Under the pieces are notes generated by a model, which was not told the origin of the DNA, did no database searches, and saw only the letters and a list, made by a program, of their open reading frames with translations. Made by a program: the position numbers and the translations under genes. Of a DNA stretch of 61,532 bases, positions 17,810 through 26,617 are shown piece after piece. How positions within the stretch are numbered: position 1 is the first letter of the stretch; every line of letters starts with the position of its first letter. The stretch is from Butyrivibrio sp. (GTDB taxonomy: Bacteria > Bacillota > Clostridia > Lachnospirales > Lachnospiraceae), in NCBI GenBank assembly GCA_016291375.1, contig JAEEXE010000014.1, positions 1-61,532 of the forward strand, written 5' to 3'.

Positions 17810-19456
17810 ATGGAAAAAGAAAAGCTTAAACCTATGCTCTTTACAGTCTTAAAGGGCTACAATGGCAAGCAGTTTGCGCAGGATCTGGTATCTGGAATAA
17901 TCGTTGCGATCATTGCACTTCCTCTTTCAATTGCGCTTGCGCTTGCATCAGGAGTGGGACCTGAAGAGGGTCTTTACACAGCTATTGTTGCAGGGTTCAT
18001 TATATCATTCCTGGGCGGTAGCAGAGTGCAGATTGCCGGACCTACTGCGGCATTTGCAACTATAGTAGCAGGAATCGTTGCTACAAGAGGTATGGAAGGC
18101 CTCGCACTTGCAACTGTTTTTGCGGGAGTTCTTCTTATACTTATGGGTATCTTTAAATTAGGATCCCTAATCAAGTTTATTCCTTATACAATAACTACAG
18201 GATTTACAGCCGGAATCGCAGTGACGATCCTTATAGGACAGATCAAGGATTTCCTTGGACTTACTTTCCCTCAGGGTACGGTTACCGTTGAGACCATGGA
18301 CAAGGTTGGCGCTATCGGAAGAAATATATCAACGCTCAACGTTCAAGCTCTTATAATCGGACTTATCTGTCTTGCAATACAGATAGTATGGCCCAAGATA
18401 AATGATAAGATTCCGGGATCTTTAATAGCAGTTATTGTGGGTATTCTCATGGTCAAGTTGCTTCATATGAATGTAAACACCATAGGAGACCTTTATGTGA
18501 TAAAGGGGCAGCTCCCTACGTTCAGGATGCCTGCATTTAGCTACAATGCCCTTAAGGCAGTGGCGGGAGATGGCTTTACGATCGCAATCCTTGCGGCTAT
18601 CGAATCTCTTTTATCCTGCGTTGTTGCAGACAGTATGATCGATTCCAAGCATAGATCCAATATGGAGCTTGTTGCACAGGGTGCAGGTAACATCGGATCA
18701 GCTCTTTTTGGTGGTATCCCCGCTACAGGTGCCATAGCTCGTACTGCAGCCAATATTAAAAACGGTGGAAGAACACCTATCGCAGGTATGATCCATTCGA
18801 TTTGCCTTGTTCTTGTGCTTGTTGTACTTATGCCTTATGCGGCACTTATACCTATGCCTACAATTGCAGCCATTCTTTTCATGGTTGCATATAATATGTG
18901 CCAGTGGAGAACCTTCGTACATCTCGTAAAGACAGCGCCCAAGAGTGATATTCTTGTGCTTGTGCTTACCTTTGTTCTTACAGTTGTATTTGACCTTGTG
19001 GTTGCCATTGAGATTGGTATGGTTCTTGCATGCGTACTCTTTATGAAGAGAATGAGTGAAGAGTCCAGAGTAAAAGGCTGGAAGTACTATGATCCTGAGG
19101 ATGATCCGGATGGAGCAGATCTTAAGGATATACCTAAGCATGTTCGTGTATATGAGATCAGCGGTCCTATGTTCTTTGGTGATGCAGAGCAGATCGCGGA
19201 GATTAGTTTCAAGGATTTCACCAAGGCCCTTGTTATAAGAATGCGTGGTGTGCCTGCAATTGACGCAACAGCCATGCACTCTTTTGAGCAGCTCTATGAC
19301 AGATGTAAGAAGAACGGTGTTCAGCTTGTCTTTTCACATGTAAATGAGCAGCCTATGAATACCATGGTAAAAGATGGCTTTGTAGAGCTTGTCGGATCTG
19401 AGAATTTCCTCCCTCATATCGACGAAGCCTTAAAGAGAGCTTCAGAAATACAATAA
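17810..19456 (+). CDS. SulP-family anion transporter
   Basis: This 548-residue membrane protein belongs to the SulP/SLC26 family, which moves sulfate, bicarbonate or other anions. The N-terminal 400 residues contain about a dozen hydrophobic segments, with LPLSIALALASGVGPEEGL and GPTAAFATIVAGIV near the start. The last 115 residues form a cytoplasmic STAS domain (VYEISGPMFFGDAEQI; DATAMHSFEQLYDRC). The frame extends to a GTG at 17762, but that would read through the terminator; ATG 17810 has a GGGAG site. The substrate is not predictable from sequence alone. Confidence 0.92.
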   Translation: MEKEKLKPMLFTVLKGYNGKQFAQDLVSGIIVAIIALPLSIALALASGVGPEEGLYTAIVAGFIISFLGGSRVQIAGPTAAFATIVAGIVATRGMEGLALATVFAGVLLILMGIFKLGSLIKFIPYTITTGFTAGIAVTILIGQIKDFLGLTFPQGTVTVETMDKVGAIGRNISTLNVQALIIGLICLAIQIVWPKINDKIPGSLIAVIVGILMVKLLHMNVNTIGDLYVIKGQLPTFRMPAFSYNALKAVAGDGFTIAILAAIESLLSCVVADSMIDSKHRSNMELVAQGAGNIGSALFGGIPATGAIARTAANIKNGGRTPIAGMIHSICLVLVLVVLMPYAALIPMPTIAAILFMVAYNMCQWRTFVHLVKTAPKSDILVLVLTFVLTVVFDLVVAIEIGMVLACVLFMKRMSEESRVKGWKYYDPEDDPDGADLKDIPKHVRVYEISGPMFFGDAEQIAEISFKDFTKALVIRMRGVPAIDATAMHSFEQLYDRCKKNGVQLVFSHVNEQPMNTMVKDGFVELVGSENFLPHIDEALKRASEIQ

Positions 19457-19475
19457 TTCTTTTGGACTACTATAT

Positions 19476-19511
19476 AAATCCTCGAATGTCTAAGGACATT
19501 CGGGGATTTTT
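19476..19511 (+). terminator. Terminator of sulP
   Basis: AAATCCTCGAATGTC pairs with GACATTCGGGGATTT (one G-U) around TAAG, followed by T residues. Confidence 0.85.
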
Positions 19512-19590
19512 GCATATAAAAGAGCTTATATTTTCGTCTCTTTTTACCTGTCTTTGGAGCATAGATTTAGTATTGAGAAAACACTATATG

Positions 19591-19599
19591 TGGTATAAT
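19591..19599 (+). promoter_or_regulatory. Extended -10 promoter of the phoH-like gene
   Basis: TGGTATAAT lies 38 bases before the ATG. TTGAGA is present 15 bases upstream of the -10, a short spacer. Confidence 0.5.
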
Positions 19600-19636
19600 T
19601 AAGGTACAAGTCATATACATATAGGGGGATCTACGC

Positions 19637-21028
19637 ATGAAGAAGATCTATGTACTGGACACCAACGTTTTGATTCAGGCACCACACGCCTTGAAGTGTT
19701 TTGATGATAACGAGGTCGTTCTTCCGCTGGTAGTCTTAGAAGAGTTGGACGCCCACAAGAGAGATGAGGGCGAGAGAGGAGCCAATGTAAGAGAAGCAAT
19801 CAGAATCCTCGAGCAGCTTCGGGGAGCAGGCGATCTGGTTGCAGGTGTTAAGCTTGACAACGGAGGAAGTCTTCGAGTAGAGAAGAACTTCAAGGACACT
19901 CATCTTCCGGAGGATATGGCGGAGCACAAGTCCGACAACAGGATACTTAAGGTATGTAAAGGATTGTCGGAGAGTAGGAAGGAACAGGTTGTTCTCGTAA
20001 CTAAGGACATTCTCATGCGTATCAAGGCACAGCTCCTTGATATCAGATCCGAGGATTTTACAACCGAGCAGGTTGCAGGTCACGGAGAGCAGTATAGTGG
20101 CAGGATTGATGTATATGCCCCTGAAGAGATCTTTAAGGATTTCAAGAAAAAAGGTATTCCCGTCAGCAAAGTTTATTGTTGCGATGAAGATGGTAATAAA
20201 TACGAACCCGAGCTTTATGAGAATGAGTTTGTTGTTGTAAGAGCAGATCAGTCTACCAATAAGACACAGATGGGCCGTGTGAGCAAGGGAGTTATCAAAA
20301 AGCTTGAGTTTGAAAGAGCACAGCCCTATGGAGTTAAGCCAAGAAACGCAGGACAGTACTTCCTTCAGGAAGCGCTTATGCAACCTGCGGATGTAGCTCC
20401 TCTTGTAATCGTAAAAGGTATGGCGGGTACTGCCAAGACCTTCTATTCACTGGCAGTTGGACTGGAGAAGATGATCAATCGTCCAACAGGAGAGTATCGA
20501 CGGATTCTTGTGTGCAGACCCAATTCGCAGTTTGATGATGATATCGGATTTCTTCCCGGTGACGAGCAGGAGAAGATATCGCCTCTTATGCGTCCCATTA
20601 TAGATAACCTTGAACAGCTCATTGATTCCAATGAGGAGGAGAGATACAAGGACGAAAAAGAACTTCAGGATAAGACTGACGAAGTCTTTGAGAGAGGAAT
20701 TGTTCAATGTGAGGCTCTTAACTTTATCAGAGGAAGGTCAATTCTTAAAACTTTCCTTATTATAGATGAAGCGCAGAATATGACGCCTACACAGGCTAAG
20801 GGTATCATCACAAGAGCAGGCAAGGATACCAAGATAATCCTTCTTGGAGATCCCAATCAGATTGACAGACCTTTCCTTGATGAGAGGACCAATGGTTTAT
20901 CCTATGCTTCTGAGCACATGAAGGGCAGTCCGTTCTGCTGGCAGGTTTCTCTTTCTGCTTCTGAGTGTGAGCGTAGCCGTCTTGCTATGGATGCAATAGA
21001 GCGTATGAGAGACAAAAAAGACTTCTGA
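19637..21028 (+). CDS. PIN domain plus PhoH-type ATPase (PhoH2-like)
   Basis: This 463-residue fusion has an N-terminal PIN nuclease-like domain (YVLDTNVLIQAP with conserved Asp; VVLEELD; later DNRILKV and VLVTKD acidic positions, residues 1-140) and a C-terminal PhoH ATPase domain. Walker A is GMAGTAKT (about 261-268) and Walker B is FLIIDEAQN (about 373-381). Such proteins are described as RNA-unwinding and RNA-cleaving in mycobacteria (PhoH2); Bacillus YlaK is similar. It is a single-gene unit with its own promoter and a long structured terminator. Confidence 0.92.
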   Translation: MKKIYVLDTNVLIQAPHALKCFDDNEVVLPLVVLEELDAHKRDEGERGANVREAIRILEQLRGAGDLVAGVKLDNGGSLRVEKNFKDTHLPEDMAEHKSDNRILKVCKGLSESRKEQVVLVTKDILMRIKAQLLDIRSEDFTTEQVAGHGEQYSGRIDVYAPEEIFKDFKKKGIPVSKVYCCDEDGNKYEPELYENEFVVVRADQSTNKTQMGRVSKGVIKKLEFERAQPYGVKPRNAGQYFLQEALMQPADVAPLVIVKGMAGTAKTFYSLAVGLEKMINRPTGEYRRILVCRPNSQFDDDIGFLPGDEQEKISPLMRPIIDNLEQLIDSNEEERYKDEKELQDKTDEVFERGIVQCEALNFIRGRSILKTFLIIDEAQNMTPTQAKGIITRAGKDTKIILLGDPNQIDRPFLDERTNGLSYASEHMKGSPFCWQVSLSASECERSRLAMDAIERMRDKKDF

Positions 21029-21051
21029 TACTGATAATATATAAAAATTAT

Positions 21052-21128
21052 AATTTCCCACATCTTATCGGATGCTGCAGTATAAAGGCTGCAGTTAATA
21101 CTTCCGAACAAGGTGTGGGAAATTTTAT
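21052..21128 (+). terminator. Long three-helix terminator after the phoH-like gene
   Basis: Three nested helices stack: 21052-21066 with 21110-21124 (14 of 15 plus a G-U), 21068-21072 with 21103-21107, and CTGCAG 21075-21080 with 21089-21094. A TTTTATTG tail follows. It is unusually elaborate for a simple terminator. Confidence 0.7.
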
Positions 21129-21307
21129 TGCAAATAATTCCAAGTATATTGAAAATACTGATTCAGAATGTTAGCTAAAAGTAACAAAAATTTCCGAAAA
21201 GCTATTGACAATAGTTCTCAAAGAGCATATCATGTTAGCTAAATCTAACAGTTAGCTATTGCTAATAGTTAACTGCAGTTAACCTGAAATGTTGAAAGGA
21301 GTACGAT
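21129..21307 (+). promoter_or_regulatory. feo promoter and operator region
   Basis: TTGACA (21205-21210), 17 bases and TATCAT (21228-21233) form a good promoter. Motif TTAG-N6-CTAA occurs at 21235-21248 (within the palindrome TGTTAGCTAAATCTAACA, 21233-21250) and at 21252-21265, and a degenerate copy TTAG-N6-GTAA at 21171-21184. GTTAAC-N4-GTTAAC follows downstream. The position over the transcription start suits metal-dependent repression by a DtxR/IdeR-like protein; that regulator identity is inferred. Confidence 0.65.
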
Positions 21308-21517
21308 ATGCCTTTAAGCATGGCTAATGTAGGTGAAAGTGTATCTATCAAGCGTATAACAGGCAATGATGAGACTCGTCAGCATCTGTCTGAGCTTGGT
21401 TTTATTATTGGAGAGATTATAAGGATTGTGAGTAAGAACGGTGGTAACCTTATTATAAACGTTAAGGATAGCCGCATTGCTCTTGATAAGACTTTGGCTA
21501 ATCGTATTATGATCTGA
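21308..21517 (+). CDS. feoA: FeoA-domain protein, first copy
   Basis: This 69-residue SH3-like protein contains the FeoA core (VGESVSIKRITGNDETRQHLSELGFIIGEII). FeoA is a small cytoplasmic partner that supports FeoB-dependent ferrous iron uptake. A GAAAGGAG site precedes the ATG. It is the first gene of the feo operon behind the operator-rich promoter. A second feoA follows after a hairpin; the two copies differ considerably and may have distinct partners. Confidence 0.9.
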   Translation: MPLSMANVGESVSIKRITGNDETRQHLSELGFIIGEIIRIVSKNGGNLIINVKDSRIALDKTLANRIMI

Positions 21518-21521
21518 CAAG

Positions 21522-21546
21522 ACACTGATTTTATCAGTGTTTTTTC
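21522..21546 (+). terminator. Hairpin with T-tract between the two feoA genes
   Basis: ACACTGAT pairs with ATCAGTGT around TTT, followed by six T residues. As a partial terminator it would make the first feoA mRNA more abundant than feoB mRNA. Confidence 0.7.
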
Positions 21547-21575
21547 ATGAAATGAATAAAAGAGGAGAATATTCA

Positions 21576-21797
21576 ATGAAGACATTAAAAGATGTTCAAA
21601 TTGGACAGTCGGCTGTTGTTAAAAAGCTGCATGGGGAAGGTCCTACAAGACGCAGAATCATGGACATGGGACTTACAAAAGGAACAGAGATTATCGTTCG
21701 CAAGGTAGCGCCTCTTGGTGACCCTATCGAGCTCACAGTCAGAGGCTATGAGCTTACAGTTCGTAAAGCGGACGCAGAATATGTCGAAGTGGAATGA
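21576..21797 (+). CDS. feoA: FeoA-domain protein, second copy
   Basis: This 73-residue protein has the canonical FeoA sequence (MKTLKDVQIGQSAVVKKLHG; RRRIMDMGLTKGTEIIV; PLGDPIELTVRGYELTVRK). The frame is open to a GTG at 21537 inside the hairpin, but ATG 21576 has an AGAGGAG site and gives the standard N-terminus. It lies 13 bases before feoB and is the copy most likely to serve FeoB. Confidence 0.93.
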   Translation: MKTLKDVQIGQSAVVKKLHGEGPTRRRIMDMGLTKGTEIIVRKVAPLGDPIELTVRGYELTVRKADAEYVEVE

Positions 21798-21810
21798 TCA
21801 GGAGGTAAAT

Positions 21811-24099
21811 ATGGAAATTAAGATTGCTTTGGCGGGTAACCCTAATAGCGGTAAAACAACACTTTTTAATGATCTTACAGGTAGCAGGCAGTATGTTGGT
21901 AACTGGCCCGGCGTTACTGTTGAGAAGAAGGAAGGAAGACTTAAGGGAGCTGAATATAAAGATGTGATCATCCAGGATCTTCCCGGTATCTATTCTCTTT
22001 CTCCTTATACTCTTGAGGAAGTTGTATCACGTACATATCTTGTAAACGAGAAGCCTGATGCGATAATCAATATCGTAGACGGAACTAATATAGAGCGTAA
22101 TCTTTATCTTACAACTCAGCTTCTTGAGCTTAATATTCCTATTGTTGTAGCACTTAATATGATGGATCTTGTTCGTAAGAACGGTGACACTGTTGATGTT
22201 AAGGCACTTTCTGATGCTCTTGGCTGTGAAGTGGTTGAACTTTCAGCACTTAAGTCAGAGGGAACAGAGGCTCTTGTTAAAAAAGCTGTTGCAGCAGCAA
22301 AAGATGGCAGAGTTGCCGATAAAAAAGAAGTGATCACAGGTGAAGCCAAGACTGCAGTAGAGAAGATTGAAGGAATCTTAAAGGGAAGCGTTGACGATAA
22401 GTTCCTTCACTGGAATGCGATCAAGGCTTTTGAGCGTGATTCCAAGGCTATGGAAAGCCTTAAGCTTACAGCTGATACACAGAAGCAGATAGAAGAGGTT
22501 ATTAAGGCTTGTGAGACATCTCTTGATGACGATGCAGAGTCCATTATCACTAATGAGAGATATGCATATATCACCGGTGTTACACAGAAGGCTGTTAAAA
22601 AAGGCCGTGCAAAGGGTGAGCTTTCTATCTCAGATAAAATAGACAGAATTGTAACTAACCGTATACTCGGACTTCCTATTTTTGCACTTATTATGTTCTT
22701 TATCTATGCAATTGCAATGGGAGGATGGAGTGTTTCTATAGGAACAGCAGCTACAGACTTTACCAATGATGTTATCTTTGGTGAGTGGGTTCCCGGTTTC
22801 TTTGATGTTATCCTTTCAGCTCTTCATGTAGAAGAGGGAACAGTTCTCTACGGACTTATTCAGGATGGTATCGTAGCAGGTGTCGGAGCGGTTATCGGAT
22901 TCGTTCCTCAGATGCTTGTTCTTTTCTTCCTTCTTTCTATATTGGAAGATATTGGATATATGGCCCGTGTTGCTTTCGTTATGGACCGTATTTTCCGTCA
23001 GTTTGGGCTTTCAGGTAAGTCATTCATCCCTTGCCTTGTTGCAACAGGATGTGGCGTACCCGGTGTTATGGCAAGCCGTACCATCGAGAATGAGCGCGAC
23101 AGACGTATGACCATCATGACAACAACATTTATGCCTTGCGGAGCTAAGCTTCCTATTATCGGACTTATTGCGGGAGCTATTTTCGGAGGTTCACCTCTTA
23201 TCGCAGCTTCAGCATACTTTATCGGAATCGGTTCAATCGTTCTTTCCGGTATCATTCTTAAGAAATTCAAGGCGTTTGCCGGAATGCCCGCACCTTTTGT
23301 TATGGAGCTTCCTTCATATCACATTCCTTCATGGAGCGGCGTGCTTCGTGCAACTTGGGAGAGAGGCTGGTCATTTATTAAGCGTGCCGGTTCTGTAATC
23401 GTTGTTTCATCTATTATCATCTGGTTTTTGTCCGCATTTGGTAATGTAAACGGACACTTCGGTCTTGTTGATAATCTTTTCGAGGATGAAACAGTAGTTA
23501 CAGATGAATATGTAGAGAGTCTTGCAAGCAAGATGAATATCCCTGCAGAGGATGTAAATGCTATGGATGCATCACTTCTTGCTGATATAGGTAACGCATG
23601 TTCAGTAGTATTTAAGCCTCTTGGCTTTGGTAACTGGAAAGCTACTGTTGCTACAGTAACAGGACTTGTTGCAAAAGAGGAAGTTGTTGGAACCTTCGGT
23701 GTTCTTTATAACTACGACGATGCTGATGAAGAGCTTGGTGAAGAAGGCGAGCAGATCTGGGATAGAGTTGCAGCTGATTACACACCACTTGGAGCATATG
23801 CTTTCATGATCTTCAATCTGCTCTGTGCACCTTGTTTTGCTGCTATCGGTGCAATTAAGCGTGAGATGAATAATGGTAAGTGGACATGGGCAGCTATCGG
23901 TTATATGACAATATGGGCTTATGTACTTGCTCTTATCACCTACAATCTTGGAAGCTTGTTTACAGGTGCTGCTTCATTTGGATTTGGTACGGTTGTAGCG
24001 ATTGTTCTTTTTGCCGGACTTATCTACCTTCTCTTTAGAAAAGGCTACGTTGCAACAGGAAATGAAGGCCTTGAGTCAGCAGTGAAAGCTAATTCATAA
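21811..24099 (+). CDS. feoB: Ferrous iron transport protein FeoB
   Basis: This 762-residue membrane GTPase imports Fe(II). G1 is GNPNSGKT (residues 9-16), G3 is DLPGIYSLSPY and G4 is NMMD. A helical GDI-like segment follows to about residue 275, then the membrane domain with Gate-type motifs (CLVATGCGVPGVMASRTIEN; TTFMPCGAKLPI) carrying the conserved cysteines. The frame extends upstream over feoA, but ATG 21811 has AGGAGG and a normal start. Two feoA genes precede it and a Cys-rich partner follows. Confidence 0.97.
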   Translation: MEIKIALAGNPNSGKTTLFNDLTGSRQYVGNWPGVTVEKKEGRLKGAEYKDVIIQDLPGIYSLSPYTLEEVVSRTYLVNEKPDAIINIVDGTNIERNLYLTTQLLELNIPIVVALNMMDLVRKNGDTVDVKALSDALGCEVVELSALKSEGTEALVKKAVAAAKDGRVADKKEVITGEAKTAVEKIEGILKGSVDDKFLHWNAIKAFERDSKAMESLKLTADTQKQIEEVIKACETSLDDDAESIITNERYAYITGVTQKAVKKGRAKGELSISDKIDRIVTNRILGLPIFALIMFFIYAIAMGGWSVSIGTAATDFTNDVIFGEWVPGFFDVILSALHVEEGTVLYGLIQDGIVAGVGAVIGFVPQMLVLFFLLSILEDIGYMARVAFVMDRIFRQFGLSGKSFIPCLVATGCGVPGVMASRTIENERDRRMTIMTTTFMPCGAKLPIIGLIAGAIFGGSPLIAASAYFIGIGSIVLSGIILKKFKAFAGMPAPFVMELPSYHIPSWSGVLRATWERGWSFIKRAGSVIVVSSIIIWFLSAFGNVNGHFGLVDNLFEDETVVTDEYVESLASKMNIPAEDVNAMDASLLADIGNACSVVFKPLGFGNWKATVATVTGLVAKEEVVGTFGVLYNYDDADEELGEEGEQIWDRVAADYTPLGAYAFMIFNLLCAPCFAAIGAIKREMNNGKWTWAAIGYMTIWAYVLALITYNLGSLFTGAASFGFGTVVAIVLFAGLIYLLFRKGYVATGNEGLESAVKANS

Positions 24100-24134
24100 T
24101 TGGTTTGTATAGACTTATAATTTTGCCGACATAT

Positions 24135-24162
24135 ATCCCGCAGCTTTTAAAGCTGTGGGATA
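24135..24162 (+). promoter_or_regulatory. Intercistronic hairpin after feoB
   Basis: ATCCCGCAGCTTT pairs with AAAGCTGTGGGAT (one G-U), without a T-tract. It may protect the feoB 3' end or separate expression of the downstream gene. Confidence 0.6.
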
Positions 24163-24182
24163 GTGTATATAGGAGGCGTATC

Positions 24183-24350
24183 ATGACACCTTTATTAGGT
24201 CATATTATAGTAATTTCCGCATTATGTGTTATAGTTTTAATATGCGGCAGGAACTTTATCAGGAACATTAAACATGAGCTTTCAGGAGGCGGATGTGCAT
24301 CATGCCCCGGAGGTTGTTCTTGCGGTAAATGCGGAAAAGGACACAAGTAA
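24183..24350 (+). CDS. FeoB-associated Cys-rich membrane protein
   Basis: This 55-residue protein has one N-terminal hydrophobic helix (LLGHIIVISALCVIVLICG) and a Cys/Gly tail (GGGCASCPGGCSCGKCGKG). This is the layout of the small FeoB-associated cysteine-rich proteins common in Clostridia. Its tail could bind iron on the cytoplasmic side. AGGAGG precedes the ATG; an upstream in-frame start at 24105 lacks support. Confidence 0.9.
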   Translation: MTPLLGHIIVISALCVIVLICGRNFIRNIKHELSGGGCASCPGGCSCGKCGKGHK

Positions 24351-24361
24351 AATCTTAATAT

Positions 24362-25279
24362 ATGAATTGTAAGTTCAGACAGATCGAATATACAGTTACG
24401 GAAGAGGACGGTGTGCTGTCCGCTCGTGATATCATGAAGGACAGGCTTTTACTTTCAAGCAGGGAGATATCAAGGTGTAAATCCTTTGAGGATGGTGTCA
24501 TGTGTGAAGGTAAGCCTATCCGTGTTATCACAGAGCTTCAGCCCGGGCAGATCCTGGTTGTAAGGCTCTATGAAGATATGGAGAACAGCTCAGAGATAGT
24601 TCCCTCAGACGTTCCGATAGATGTTGTATATGAAGATGAAGATCTGATACTTCTAAATAAGCCCGGAGACATGGTTGTTCATCCTTCGTATGCTCATTTT
24701 ACAGATTCACTTAGTAACGCCCTTGCAGGTTTTTATCTAAGGCGTGGTGATATGCATGTGATGCGCGTTATAGGAAGACTGGACCGCGAGACCTCCGGAC
24801 TTATTATTTTTGCCAAAAACAGGCACAGCGCAGCTCTTTTGTCTAAGCAAGGCGAAAATATGTCTAAGAGAAAAGAGTATCTGGCTCTTTGCAGTGGGAT
24901 TTTTAAAGAAAAAGAAGGCACTGTCGATGCGCCCATAGAACGAATTCCCGGACAGCGCATGATAAGAGAAGTAAGAGAAGATGGTAAAAGAGCCATCACT
25001 CACTACAAGGTTATCGAAGAATATAAGGATTGCTCTCTTGTAAGGCTCCGCCTCGATACAGGGCGCACTCACCAGATCAGAGTGCACATGGCGTATCTTG
25101 GGCACCCGCTTCTTGGTGATAATTTCTATGGGAAAGAAATAGCTGACAGCCATGGACTTACCAGGGCAGCCCTTCACGCAGCTCACCTTGAATTCCAGCA
25201 ACCTATAACGGGAGAGCATCTTTCTTTTGAAGCCATGCTTCCTGAAGATATGAAGATGGCAGTAGAAAATAAATGCTGA
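24362..25279 (+). CDS. RluA-family 23S/tRNA pseudouridine synthase
   Basis: This 305-residue enzyme isomerises uridine in structured RNA. The catalytic motif GRLDRETSGL has its Asp at residue 141. LNKPGDMVVHP precedes it and the C-terminal LDTGRTHQIRVHMAYLGHPLLGD is also characteristic. The N-terminal 90 residues form a partial S4-like region. It starts 11 bases after the FeoB-associated gene with no clear ribosome site, suggesting coupled translation. The exact RNA target cannot be told from sequence. Confidence 0.92.
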   Translation: MNCKFRQIEYTVTEEDGVLSARDIMKDRLLLSSREISRCKSFEDGVMCEGKPIRVITELQPGQILVVRLYEDMENSSEIVPSDVPIDVVYEDEDLILLNKPGDMVVHPSYAHFTDSLSNALAGFYLRRGDMHVMRVIGRLDRETSGLIIFAKNRHSAALLSKQGENMSKRKEYLALCSGIFKEKEGTVDAPIERIPGQRMIREVREDGKRAITHYKVIEEYKDCSLVRLRLDTGRTHQIRVHMAYLGHPLLGDNFYGKEIADSHGLTRAALHAAHLEFQQPITGEHLSFEAMLPEDMKMAVENKC

Positions 25280-25302
25280 TAAAAGAGAAGGAAGCGTGGA
25301 TG

Positions 25303-25322
25303 ATAATAATGCAGATTATTAT
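25303..25322. terminator. Weak hairpin between convergent rluA and dinB
   Basis: ATAATAAT pairs with ATTATTAT around GCAG. It is AT-only and lacks a long T-tract, so its strength as a terminator is doubtful. Confidence 0.35.
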
Positions 25323-25323
25323 G

Positions 25324-26595
25324 TTAGTTAAGAAGGCTACCTTTAATTACAGCGTCTTTACCAAATTTCTCGGCGAGAGCATCAGTCATCTTGCCGAGTT
25401 TTTGTTTCTTATCATCTGCGGAAAAAGCCTCATCAAAAAGGCTCATCTGTCTATAGGAACCATCATCAAGTTTACTAAGCCCTACGCCTACAAGGCGAAC
25501 AACTTCACCTCGGTTAAAAAGACCGTCTTCTCCAAGAAGAAGTTTATCAGCCAGATGCTTGGAGTATTTATAGATTTCAGTAGCCTCAGATGTTGAATTA
25601 TCAAGCTGCATCTGACTTGAATGCCTTTTGAAATTGCCTGTCTTGACGGACAGAGTGATAGTCTTGCCATATACACCGTCTCTTCGAAGTCTCCCTGATA
25701 CCTTCACAGATAAATATTTGAGAATAGGGACAATATCTTTGTCATAGGTGTCGGCGTTAAGATCTGATGAGAGTGTGGTTTCGTTGGAATAGCTCTTGGC
25801 TTCCTCATAGGCATCGGAAATATGAGAACTACCTATGCCGTTGGCACTTGCATAGATATAGCTGCCTGCATTGTCGCCAAGGATACCTGTCAGCATCTCA
25901 TAGTCAGCACCAGCCGCATCTCCGATGGTACGGATGCCAAGACTTACAAGGCGGCTCGCTGTTGAGCCACCGCAACCGTATAGATCGCCGATCGGAAGTG
26001 GCCACATCTTCTGCTCAATCTCATCCGGGAAAAGAGTGTGGATGCGATCCGGCTTTGTAAAATCACTTGCCATTTTGGCAAGGAGCTTATTGCTTGATAT
26101 TCCGACATTGACAGTAAAGCCAAGGGTGTCACGTATTTCATCCTTGAGCTTTTTTGCAACGCAAATGGGAAATGGATATTCATCGGTTTCAAGATCACTG
26201 TACATTGACCTGGTACCGGTCATATCCATATATGCCTCATCTATTGAAACCTGGGCAATGAGAGGAGAGTACTTGTGCAATATATCGATAAATGCATGGG
26301 AACACTCTCTGTAGAAATTAAAGTCGGAGTTTACCATTATGAGATTAGGGCACTTCTGAAGAGCCTTCACTACGGGCTCGCCGGTAACAATGCCGTATTT
26401 CTTGGCAGGGATGGACTTGGCAGTAATAATACCGTGCCTTGTCTTAACATCGCCGCCAACAGCGGAAGGAACAGTCCTAAGGTCTATGCTGCCCGGCTCT
26501 TCTCTGAGCTTTTTGATGGCAGACCAGGACAAAAATGCAGAATTAACGTCTACATGGAATATGAAATTGTCGTAGTCATATTCTTTTTTGACCAT
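25324..26595 (-). CDS. dinB: DNA polymerase IV (DinB)
   Basis: This 423-residue Y-family polymerase has FHVDVNSAFLSWSA with catalytic D16 and steric-gate F21, the second motif VSIDEAYMDMT, and VGISSNKLLAKMASDFTKPD. The thumb GCGGSTASRLVSLGI and a C-terminal little-finger domain follow. It performs error-prone synthesis past lesions. This is the second Y-family polymerase in the window; the first (5506-6774) is of the UvrX type. The promoter carries a LexA-like site. Confidence 0.95.
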   Translation of the reverse strand: MVKKEYDYDNFIFHVDVNSAFLSWSAIKKLREEPGSIDLRTVPSAVGGDVKTRHGIITAKSIPAKKYGIVTGEPVVKALQKCPNLIMVNSDFNFYRECSHAFIDILHKYSPLIAQVSIDEAYMDMTGTRSMYSDLETDEYPFPICVAKKLKDEIRDTLGFTVNVGISSNKLLAKMASDFTKPDRIHTLFPDEIEQKMWPLPIGDLYGCGGSTASRLVSLGIRTIGDAAGADYEMLTGILGDNAGSYIYASANGIGSSHISDAYEEAKSYSNETTLSSDLNADTYDKDIVPILKYLSVKVSGRLRRDGVYGKTITLSVKTGNFKRHSSQMQLDNSTSEATEIYKYSKHLADKLLLGEDGLFNRGEVVRLVGVGLSKLDDGSYRQMSLFDEAFSADDKKQKLGKMTDALAEKFGKDAVIKGSLLN

Positions 26596-26617
26596 AAGTA
26601 ATAATCTCCGTAATCAT

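Noticed and set aside
18698..19279. 193-residue antisense frame opposite the SulP STAS region
   Set aside because: It is His/Lys/Cys-rich without any pattern, and the plus-strand STAS domain is convincing.
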